NCBI GenBank assembly: GCA_024277515.1
Contig: JAJRVB010000156.1
Coordinates: 1-6,284 of the forward strand
Length of the DNA: 6,284 bases
Reading direction: 5' to 3'
From: Nitrospirota bacterium
GTDB taxonomy: Bacteria > Nitrospirota > Thermodesulfovibrionia > UBA6902
Shown: positions 1 to 6,202 of the stretch, piece by piece
Position numbering within the stretch: position 1 is the stretch's first letter
Layout of the letters: the number at the start of each line of letters is the position of its first letter
Translations under genes and position numbers: made by a program
Notes under the pieces: generated by a model
The model's input: only the letters and a program-made list of their open reading frames with translations
What the model was told of the DNA's origin: nothing
The model's database searches: none

Positions 1-1171
1 CCTCGCCGAAATACTCCAGAAGCTGCCTGCGCCTGCATACATTATGTGATGCATACCGCACCGTCCGGTTCAGTTTTTCGAGTGAAACGCTCCGCTCCCT
101 GTCATCAGGTGTCTGGTCGATGAAATACTTTATCTTCGGGATGTCTCCCCTTCCGAAGAAGAGAATGCATTCGGCAGGCTCTCCGTCACGTCCCGCGCGC
201 CCTGTTTCCTGGTAATAGCCCTCGATGTTTTTGGGCAGGTCGGCGTGGATGACAAAGCGCACGTTTGACTTGTCTATGCCCATGCCGAAGGCTATCGTCG
301 CGACAATTACATTTACTTCATCCCTGCTGAATGCCTCCTGGTTTGTCTTCCTCTCCTCCTGTGTCAACCCGGCATGATACGGCAGGGCCCTGATGCCGTT
401 CTCCGTGAGCATAGATGCCAGGCTGGTCACTGAATCCCTGGTGGTGCGGTAAATTATTCCGGACTCACCCGAATGTTTCTTCAGATATTCAAGGAGCTGT
501 GAATCGAGACCCTGCTTGCTTTCCACACGATAGAAAAGATTCTGACGGTTAAATGAGGCACGCACCGTAAAGGGTGATCTAAGCCCGGTTTTATTGATGA
601 TGTCATTCTGTACCCTGTTGGTTGCTGTTGCCGTAAATGCCGCGACTGGGGTTTCGGGAAATTTATCCGTAATATTTGAGAGGCTCAGGTAGTCCGGCCG
701 GAAGTCGTGTCCCCACTCTGAAATGCAGTGCGCCTCATCTATGGCAAAAAGAGAGATGGGAACGGCCCTTAGTGTTTCAATAAAATTCGGCATTGCAAAA
801 CGTTCGGGCGCGATATAAAGCAGGTCCAGCGAATTATTTCTCAGACTCCGGAAGACGGTGGATATCTCCTCCTGCTTCATAGAGCTGTTTATAAAAGCCG
901 CGGAGATGCCGTTTCCCAGGGCAGCATCAACCTGGTCCTTCATCAGGGAGATCAGGGGGCTTATGACCACGGTCGTTCCCTTCAGCATCCTGGCAGGCAG
1001 CTGATAGCAGAGTGATTTGCCTCCGCCTGTAGGCATGACGGCAAAGACGTCCTTTCTTGCGAGGATCTTTTTTATGATCTCTTCCTGGTTAGGACGAAAG
1101 ACCTGAAAGCCGAAGACCTTCTTCAGAACATCAAACATCAGTGTGGTACTTGCTGAGCGCTTTTCTTCCAT
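1..1171 (-). CDS. recQ: ATP-dependent DNA helicase RecQ, N-terminal 390 residues (runs off left edge)
   Basis: This is a superfamily 2 helicase that unwinds DNA 3'-to-5' during recombinational repair and stalled-fork processing. The translated part has the two RecA-like lobes in full. Walker A is at residues 46-53 (MPTGGGKS, K52), followed by LCYQLPA. The DEAH box is at 145-148, with the RecQ-specific aromatic-rich loop (SEWGHDFRPDY) at 151-161. SAT-type motif III is at 180-184 (TATAT). Lobe 2 has ATIAFGMGIDK (291-301) and motif VI QETGRAGRDG (321-330). The reading ends inside the zinc-binding domain, at CRRRQLLEYFGE, where C379 should be the first zinc ligand. RecQ proteins are usually about 600-720 residues, so the remaining zinc ligands, winged helix and any HRDC domain lie outside the window. 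The ATG at 1169-1171 is chosen because GGAGG lies 7 bases upstream. It starts 94 bases after the cyclase gene and appears to have its own promoter. No internal stop or frameshift is seen. Confidence 0.96.
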   Translation of the reverse strand, partial: MEEKRSASTTLMFDVLKKVFGFQVFRPNQEEIIKKILARKDVFAVMPTGGGKSLCYQLPARMLKGTTVVISPLISLMKDQVDAALGNGISAAFINSSMKQEEISTVFRSLRNNSLDLLYIAPERFAMPNFIETLRAVPISLFAIDEAHCISEWGHDFRPDYLSLSNITDKFPETPVAAFTATATNRVQNDIINKTGLRSPFTVRASFNRQNLFYRVESKQGLDSQLLEYLKKHSGESGIIYRTTRDSVTSLASMLTENGIRALPYHAGLTQEERKTNQEAFSRDEVNVIVATIAFGMGIDKSNVRFVIHADLPKNIEGYYQETGRAGRDGEPAECILFFGRGDIPKIKYFIDQTPDDRERSVSLEKLNRTVRYASHNVCRRRQLLEYFGE

Positions 1172-1178
1172 GTTATTC

Positions 1179-1183
1179 CCTCC
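1179..1183 (-). promoter_or_regulatory. Shine-Dalgarno of recQ
   Basis: The minus strand reads GGAGG, then seven bases, then the ATG of recQ. This is near-optimal spacing and fixes the recQ start. An ATG overlapping the motif (1183-1185) is out of frame and leads to no long reading frame. Confidence 0.85.
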
Positions 1184-1200
1184 ATGTCCCCGTTTATCTG

Positions 1201-1217
1201 AAAATATCCGATATTTT
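1201..1217. repeat. 17-bp palindrome over recQ -10/+1 (candidate operator)
   Basis: AAAATATC and GATATTTT are perfect 8-base inverted arms around a single central base. The centre is too tight for a good RNA hairpin and the arms are almost all A/T, so a terminator is unlikely. The palindrome overlaps five of the six -10 bases of the predicted recQ promoter and its expected start point near 1205-1206. This is where a dimeric repressor would block polymerase. Operator function is inference; AT-rich DNA can form such palindromes by chance. Confidence 0.4.
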
Positions 1218-1242
1218 AAATTAAAAACAGATACGTTATCAA
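1213..1242 (-). promoter_or_regulatory. Predicted sigma-70 promoter of recQ
   Basis: The minus strand has TTGATA (1237-1242, five of six consensus bases) and TAAAAT (1213-1218, five of six), separated by 18 bases. Transcription would begin near 1205-1206, giving a leader of about 34 bases that contains the GGAGG. It lies wholly in the gap after the cyclase stop codon. This suggests that recQ can be expressed independently of the signalling genes upstream. Confidence 0.6.
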
Positions 1243-1265
1243 TTCCCCGGATTCTGCAACAGTCA

Positions 1266-2699
1266 CTAATCCGCTGTTTCCACCCTGTTTCTTCCACCCT
1301 GCTTGGACCGGTACATGGCTTCATCCGCCTTTCTGATCAGCTCTTCATAGGTAAGGATGTCTTTGCTGTATGAGGAAACCCCGAGGCTCACGGTGATGTC
1401 CATATTGGAGGCAACGCTCTCTCTGATCCGTTCCGCTATCTCATGCGCCTTGGTCAAATCCGTATCCGGCAGCAGTATAAGAAATTCCTCTCCCCCGTAC
1501 CTTACAGCAAGGTCCATCTCTCTTGTTTCTTTCAGGATCAGCTTTGCGAGGCTGACAAGGATCGTGTCTCCTGCGGAGTGCCCGTGTGTATCATTGTATC
1601 TTTTGAACCGGTCTATATCGAGCATGATTACGGAAAAAGATTCCCTGTTTCTTTTTGCCCTGCTGAAGCTCCTTTTAAATACAATCTGCATCATGCGTCT
1701 GTTTGCAAGCCCGGTGAGGGCGTCATGGAGGGCAAATCGCTTTGTTTCTTCGTACAGACGGGCATTATCAATGGCTATCCCGATCTGGTTGCTTATGGAG
1801 TCGAGCAGTTTCATCCGGCCCTCGGGGATTTGAAAATTGGCGGGCAGGTACAGATAGAGGACACCTGTAACCCTGTTTCTTGCCTTGAGCGGAAGGACGA
1901 TATGACCGTGGGCGTCCATTTCCGGACACCTGATTGTGTGTCTCGGGTCTTGATGACAGTTGGCGGATATCAGGATCTCGCCTGTTTCTGCGGCGAGTCC
2001 GCATAGACAGTCACCGACCCTCATGCTCCTGTGGAGCTCAAGAAATTTCTCTGAGTGTCCAAGGTGAGAGACGAGCTCCATCCGGTCCTCTTCAACAAGG
2101 AATATCCCTCCTCCCCGCTCAACATTCAGCATCTTCAGGCCGGTTATGGTATCGAGTATAATGGCGAGGAGCCTTTTGATGTCAATGGTCTGGCTTATGG
2201 CGGTTGAGACCGTGTAGAGGATGGAGAGGTCTTCCTGCTTTTCGACTATTTTTTTCTCGGCATTTACCAGGCCCCTCTCTATGGCAAGTTCGTTAAGCAC
2301 CCTTTCGAGGATATGGGGCAGTATGTCATATGATGACCTCTCTTTGACAATATAGTCTCTTGCGCCCAGCTTCATCATTTCGACCGCTGTCTTTGCATCG
2401 CTGTGGCCGGTAAGTATGATAAAAGGATTATCAGAACCTTTCTCCCTGATTGCGGTTATGACATCCTTGCCGGTCATGTCCGGGAGGAGGTATTCAAGCA
2501 GCAGGACCGCATCCGGACTCTCAACAGCTGCGTCAATGGCCCGGGCGCCGGTTGAGACTCCATATGCGGCAAATCCCGCTTTATTCAGCTTGTCCTGAAT
2601 GAGATGGTTCAGTTCCTCATTATTTTCTACAACTATTATGGTGTTTGGATTTCCGGATGTGTCTTCATCATGGAGAACATTCCTCAAGTATGGACCCAT
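1266..2699 (-). CDS. Receiver-GAF-GGDEF diguanylate cyclase with Glu in place of the phosphoacceptor Asp
   Basis: The 477-residue cytoplasmic protein is predicted to make cyclic di-GMP from two GTP. Residues about 19-138 form a receiver domain. Its acidic pair is E25-N26, T97 and K119 are conserved, but the phosphoacceptor position is E69 (LLLEYLLPDMTG), not Asp. A short helical linker (about 139-158) leads to a GAF domain (about 158-315) with an unusual Cys/His cluster: C231, C233, C248, H249, H254, C258, H264 and H266. The GGDEF domain (about 322-475) looks active. It has D361-x-D363 and N369-D370, the signature GGEEF at 402-406, and an RxxD inhibitory site (R393-D396) exactly five residues before it. 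No membrane segment is present. The gene follows the hybrid kinase by 21 bases in the same frame. No Shine-Dalgarno precedes the ATG at 2697-2699; a TTG four codons later is the only nearby alternative. PleD-like cyclases are the closest architecture known to me. The domain call is secure; the controlling signal is unknown. Confidence 0.95.
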   Translation of the reverse strand: MGPYLRNVLHDEDTSGNPNTIIVVENNEELNHLIQDKLNKAGFAAYGVSTGARAIDAAVESPDAVLLLEYLLPDMTGKDVITAIREKGSDNPFIILTGHSDAKTAVEMMKLGARDYIVKERSSYDILPHILERVLNELAIERGLVNAEKKIVEKQEDLSILYTVSTAISQTIDIKRLLAIILDTITGLKMLNVERGGGIFLVEEDRMELVSHLGHSEKFLELHRSMRVGDCLCGLAAETGEILISANCHQDPRHTIRCPEMDAHGHIVLPLKARNRVTGVLYLYLPANFQIPEGRMKLLDSISNQIGIAIDNARLYEETKRFALHDALTGLANRRMMQIVFKRSFSRAKRNRESFSVIMLDIDRFKRYNDTHGHSAGDTILVSLAKLILKETREMDLAVRYGGEEFLILLPDTDLTKAHEIAERIRESVASNMDITVSLGVSSYSKDILTYEELIRKADEAMYRSKQGGRNRVETAD

Positions 2700-2705
2700 G
2701 ATCCC

Positions 2706-2714
2706 ATTATAACA
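2706..2714 (-). promoter_or_regulatory. Extended -10 promoter placing +1 on the cyclase ATG
   Basis: The minus strand reads TGTTATAAT, a perfect TGn extension plus a perfect TATAAT hexamer. It is followed by GGGATC and then ATG. With the last hexamer base as -7, position +1 falls on 2699, the A of the start codon. There is no good -35 at 16-18 bases (CGGATA at best), but extended -10 promoters can dispense with one. There is also no Shine-Dalgarno at usable distance, since GGGA is only two bases from the ATG. This fits a leaderless mRNA. The motif starts in the 21-base gap just after the kinase stop codon. Confidence 0.5.
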
Positions 2715-2720
2715 AAGACA

Positions 2721-5700
2721 CTATTTATTATCCGGGGCAAGCACTTCCTTTATCTTTGATAATAAATCGGCGGGGGTCACCGGTTTTGAGAGGAGTACTA
2801 CCTCTTCTTCTATCACCTTTTTCTTCTGTAAAATATCTGCTGTGTATCCGCTTGTGAAGATGACCCTGATGTCAGGGCGGAGTTTTTTTATTTCCGTATA
2901 GACCTCCTTGCCGTTCATTCGAGGCATGACTACATCAAGGATGACGAGCTGAATGATATCGCTGTTTGCCGCATATTTTTCTACGGCATCCTTGCCGTCC
3001 ACTGCTTCAATAACATTGTATTTGAACTCTTCAAGGATATTTTTGATTGAATTCCGCACGGCCCCTTCGTCTTCTGTCAGCAGGATATATTCTCCTTTGC
3101 CGGCAAGACCGGTGAGGTCTGTTTTTTTCTCTTCCTGAACGGCGCCGCCTGATGTCTTGATGTATATCCTGAATATGGTCCCCTGCTCCAGCTCGCTGTA
3201 CACTGTTATATATCCGCCGTGCTGCTTGATAATCCCGTAAATGATCGCAAGCCCGAGGCCGGTGCCTTTCCCCACCTCCTTGGTGGTAAAGAAGGGTTCG
3301 AATATCTTTTCGCACGTCTCCTGGTCCATGCCGAGACCTGTATCTGAAACAGTCAACAGGGCGTATGTTCCGGGTTTGCCATAGCCGTGGGTATCGACAA
3401 ACTTTCTGTCGAGTTCGACTACATCCGTACTGATAGTCAGGCTGCCGCCCCCGGGCATGGAATCCCGTGCATTTGTAGCGAGGTTCATCAGCACCTGTTC
3501 AATCTGGCTCCAGTCGGCCATGATAGTGGGTTCCTTGTCTGTAAATGCGGTGCTGATCTCTATGTCTTCACCGATAAACTGTGCAAGGATCTTTTCAACA
3601 TTTCTTACGAGTGCATTAAGATTAATGGGTTTAAACTCAGTGTGCTGTTTTCTGCTGAAGGTGAGAAGTCCCCGGGTTATCTGTGAGGCCCTGTCTGACA
3701 ATGCAAGGATTTTATCTATGCTGTCATGTTGTTCGTGTTCTGTATCCAGCTTGATTTTTAGCAGGTGAGTGTAGCTTATAATTGCTGTGAGTATATTATT
3801 AAAGTCGTGGGCAACTCCGCCCGCAAGCTGGCCCACGGCTTCCATCTTTTGCGCATGCATGAGCTGGGATTCAAGTTTTTTCCTGTCGGCAATGTCAAGT
3901 GATACGGCGATAATGCATTGCTCCCCGCCGATATCTATGATTTCGCCGGACCATAGAACTGTGTGGACCGCCCCGCTCTTGATGCGTATTCCGGTTTCAA
4001 AGTTGCTGACCTCCCCATACTTTAAAAGGTCATGTACTACTTTTTCGCGGTCCGCAGGATCAACCCATGTCTGAAGCTCTCCGGCTGTGTGCCCGATTAC
4101 CTCTTCCCTGCTGTACCCGCTTTCCTTGAGAAAGGCGTTATTGACATCTATAAAACGGCCCTCTTTGAGCGTGCTGATCGTTATAAAGGCAGGGCTTGAG
4201 CGGAAGGCCTTTGAGAATTTCTCCTCTGAGAATCGCAATGCCTTCTCTGCTGCCTTGCGTTCGGAAATGTCGCGGACAAGTCCCTGAATTACTGTTTCCC
4301 CCCCGATTTCAAAAAGGCTTGATGATACCTCCGCAGGAAAAACCCTGCTGTCTTTTTTCCTGCAGTCTATCTCGAAATTTACAAAGCCTCTTTGCAGAAT
4401 CGTCTCAAAAGCTTTTTTGGATTTGTTTAATGTCTCCGCCGGATGGAGATCCTGTATCTTCATGCTTTTTATCTCCAGGGATGAATACCCGAACATGTCC
4501 AGACACTTCTGATTAACATCCAGTATGTCTCCCCGCAGATTATGAAGCACAATCGCATCATTGGAATAATGGAACAGATTGCTGTAACGCTCTCTGCTTT
4601 CTTTCAGGGCAAGCTCTGTTTTCTTGCGGGCGCTGATATCTTTCACAAAATGGACAGAGCCTTTCAGCTTACCATCTTCGAAGAGCGGAGAAGCCGTAAT
4701 AATCATATGCAGTCCGAATTTTGGCTCATAAATTTCTCTTGTGACTGCCTGTTTTGTTTCGAGCATTTCTTTGTGGGGACATCCGGGAAATGGTTCGTCG
4801 AGGCCGTGAAAGACCCTGAAACAGTGCTGGCCGTTCAGTTCAGCCTCTTTTTTACCGAGGAAACCGGCAAATGCCTTATTCACTTTTACAATCCTGAAGT
4901 CCAGATCAATCACGGAAACAAAATCTGTTATTGAATCAAAGGTATTTCTCCATGCCTGCTCTGCAAGTGATATCCTTGCCTCCGACTTTTCACGCTCGGC
5001 CACTTCCCTCGAAAGCTTGTCCATTAACTGTTCTATATAGATAGTCCGGTTAAGGTTATTCTTCAGGTAAAATGCGAGCATGCCCGTGATCAGGAGGAGG
5101 CTGATCGCGATGCCCCAGGAATGCCAGTCTTCAAGCTGGTCCAGGTATTCAGGCGTTGGTTTCGTTATGATCGACCATTTCCGGTCCGCGACATTAAATG
5201 TCTGAGAAACAAAGTTATCCTGGTCATTCGCAATTACAGGCCTCCTGTCATCCTGCAGGCGGGACAAATGTGTATAAAGAAGCCGGTCACTCTGGGGGGC
5301 GGATTCATCGAAAAGGTATACATCAATCCCTTTTGGCTGTAAATAATTATACGATTTTTTAACTATATCACCAATTCGAAATGCCCCCAAAACAAAACCG
5401 AGCAAATTGCCGCGCTGATGCTCAACATTATCGATCTTAACATCTGCCCGGTATACGGGGGAAAATACTAAAAAACCATTTTGCTTTTCTTTTTCCTGAA
5501 CAAGGGTGATTCGCGCTGTGGCCGACATATCCCCTGTATTGCGTGACTTGTTCAGTGCCTTGAGCCTGACAGGATTTGAGGCCATATCAAAACCCATGGC
5601 AGCTTCATTACCTTTATAGGGCTCGATAAAATAAACGGGAAAATATTCGTTTTTCTCACCCGCCCTGACCATTTTCCCCTGTGATTCGCGTTCAGTAATC

Positions 5701-6089
5701 CGGAAGCCGGGAAATCCGTCTGCCTGAGCAAGCTGTTCGAATGTCTCCCGTTCTGATCGGGAAACCCTCGGTATCCACCCCAGCGCCTGTATGCCTTTAT
5801 GTTTTAGCAGCGAAGACTTTGTGAACTTTTGAAATTCCGATTTCGTAACTTCTTCAGAGCTGAGATAGAGAGAATGCAGGCCCTGAAGCGTTTCAAGCGC
5901 GGTTTCTATTTCTCTCTTTACGGCATTAATGCGGTTCTGTGAGTCAAGACTGAATCTGGTTTTCAGTTCCTGAAATTCTAAATGCCGGATAATATAAAAT
6001 GATGCAACGGATAACAGAATGCCGACGCATATTACAATCACAACTGGGATATATCTTCGTCGGGGGACGGAGGATTTAGACGGTTTCAT
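2721..6089 (-). CDS. CHASE-PAS-PAS-PAS hybrid sensor histidine kinase with C-terminal receiver
   Basis: This 1122-residue inner-membrane kinase is predicted to sense a periplasmic ligand and autophosphorylate. A basic N-terminus precedes TM1 (about 14-35). A CHASE-type sensor domain spans about 70-310, and TM2 is at about 325-342. There is no HAMP; a charged, likely coiled-coil helix (about 345-378) follows directly. Three PAS/PAC units span about 376-490, 496-613 and 620-738. Each ends in a DI-x-x-RK linker. PAS1 carries C423, H428, C437 and H439. The HisKA domain has H761 in VAHDFNN. The HATPase has N869/N873, DTGLG (916-920), FEPFFTT (930-936) and GKGTGLGL (940-947). The receiver (about 1000-1118) is intact: E1006/D1007, D1052, T1079 and K1102. 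No Hpt domain is seen. The start is forced: an in-frame TGA lies at 6126-6128 with no ATG, GTG or TTG between. The Shine-Dalgarno is weak (GGA five bases upstream). The cyclase gene follows by 21 bases. The specific ligand cannot be read from the sequence. Confidence 0.96.
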   Translation of the reverse strand: MKPSKSSVPRRRYIPVVIVICVGILLSVASFYIIRHLEFQELKTRFSLDSQNRINAVKREIETALETLQGLHSLYLSSEEVTKSEFQKFTKSSLLKHKGIQALGWIPRVSRSERETFEQLAQADGFPGFRITERESQGKMVRAGEKNEYFPVYFIEPYKGNEAAMGFDMASNPVRLKALNKSRNTGDMSATARITLVQEKEKQNGFLVFSPVYRADVKIDNVEHQRGNLLGFVLGAFRIGDIVKKSYNYLQPKGIDVYLFDESAPQSDRLLYTHLSRLQDDRRPVIANDQDNFVSQTFNVADRKWSIITKPTPEYLDQLEDWHSWGIAISLLLITGMLAFYLKNNLNRTIYIEQLMDKLSREVAEREKSEARISLAEQAWRNTFDSITDFVSVIDLDFRIVKVNKAFAGFLGKKEAELNGQHCFRVFHGLDEPFPGCPHKEMLETKQAVTREIYEPKFGLHMIITASPLFEDGKLKGSVHFVKDISARKKTELALKESRERYSNLFHYSNDAIVLHNLRGDILDVNQKCLDMFGYSSLEIKSMKIQDLHPAETLNKSKKAFETILQRGFVNFEIDCRKKDSRVFPAEVSSSLFEIGGETVIQGLVRDISERKAAEKALRFSEEKFSKAFRSSPAFITISTLKEGRFIDVNNAFLKESGYSREEVIGHTAGELQTWVDPADREKVVHDLLKYGEVSNFETGIRIKSGAVHTVLWSGEIIDIGGEQCIIAVSLDIADRKKLESQLMHAQKMEAVGQLAGGVAHDFNNILTAIISYTHLLKIKLDTEHEQHDSIDKILALSDRASQITRGLLTFSRKQHTEFKPINLNALVRNVEKILAQFIGEDIEISTAFTDKEPTIMADWSQIEQVLMNLATNARDSMPGGGSLTISTDVVELDRKFVDTHGYGKPGTYALLTVSDTGLGMDQETCEKIFEPFFTTKEVGKGTGLGLAIIYGIIKQHGGYITVYSELEQGTIFRIYIKTSGGAVQEEKKTDLTGLAGKGEYILLTEDEGAVRNSIKNILEEFKYNVIEAVDGKDAVEKYAANSDIIQLVILDVVMPRMNGKEVYTEIKKLRPDIRVIFTSGYTADILQKKKVIEEEVVLLSKPVTPADLLSKIKEVLAPDNK

Positions 6090-6123
6090 ATCTATCCAGC
6101 CTGCCTGAGGATTCTCGATTTCA

Positions 6124-6148
6124 TATCATTGCCCGTTAATGAATGATA
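6124..6148. repeat. Inverted repeat upstream of the kinase gene
   Basis: TATCATT (6124-6130) and AATGATA (6142-6148) are perfect 7-base inverted arms with an 11-base spacer. The right arm contains the predicted -10 of the kinase promoter. It is A/T-rich and lacks a following T-run, so it is not a terminator. It could be a weak operator or chance. Confidence 0.3.
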
Positions 6149-6171
6149 GACGACATTATCTCAAATTACAA
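6143..6171 (-). promoter_or_regulatory. Possible sigma-70 promoter of the hybrid kinase gene
   Basis: The minus strand has TTGTAA (6166-6171, four of six consensus bases) and TATCAT (6143-6148, five of six), separated by 17 bases. The start would be near 6136, giving a leader of roughly 46 bases. It is the best candidate in the 93-base gap, but it is only moderately consensus-like. Read-through from the clp gene is an alternative because no clear terminator separates them. Confidence 0.35.
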
Positions 6172-6202
6172 CCGATAATCTTTTATCTGCTCTTAATCGG
6201 TT
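6170..6202 (-). repeat. 7-bp stem around the clp stop codon, not a convincing terminator
   Basis: On the minus strand AACCGAT (6196-6202) pairs with ATCGGTT (6170-6176) across a 19-base loop that contains the TAA stop. The downstream bases are GTAATTTG rather than a T-run. Stem strength and loop size argue against an efficient intrinsic terminator, though it might attenuate or stabilise the 3' end. Confidence 0.25.

Noticed and set aside
450..460. RecQ reads GIIYRTTR where E. coli RecQ has GIIYCNSR
   Set aside because: I recall the YRTTR form in RecQ proteins of other anaerobic Gram-negative lineages, and all catalytic motifs are intact. It looks like subfamily variation rather than damage.
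1243..1265. Possible terminator after the cyclase stop codon
   Set aside because: The only G/C-rich bases (CCGGGG) do not pair with a downstream arm, and no T-run follows, so no intrinsic terminator is supported.
1274..1301. Direct repeat CAGGGTGGAA, two copies 14 bases apart on the minus strand
   Set aside because: It lies inside the normal conserved GGDEF C-terminus (KQGGRNRV), read in different frames. It needs no special explanation and probably arises from Gly/Arg codon use.
1143..1373. Plus-strand frame crossing the gap between recQ and the cyclase gene
   Set aside because: It overlaps the ends of two well-supported minus-strand genes and the recQ promoter, and its product has no recognisable features.
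1443..2006. Plus-strand reading frame of 187 codons
   Set aside because: It lies entirely antisense to the conserved GAF and GGDEF parts of the cyclase, and its translation has no recognisable domain. It is a shadow of the real gene.
4542..4934. Plus-strand reading frame of 130 codons opposite the kinase PAS region
   Set aside because: The minus strand there encodes clear PAS motifs, and the antisense product has no family features or ribosome binding site that I can see.
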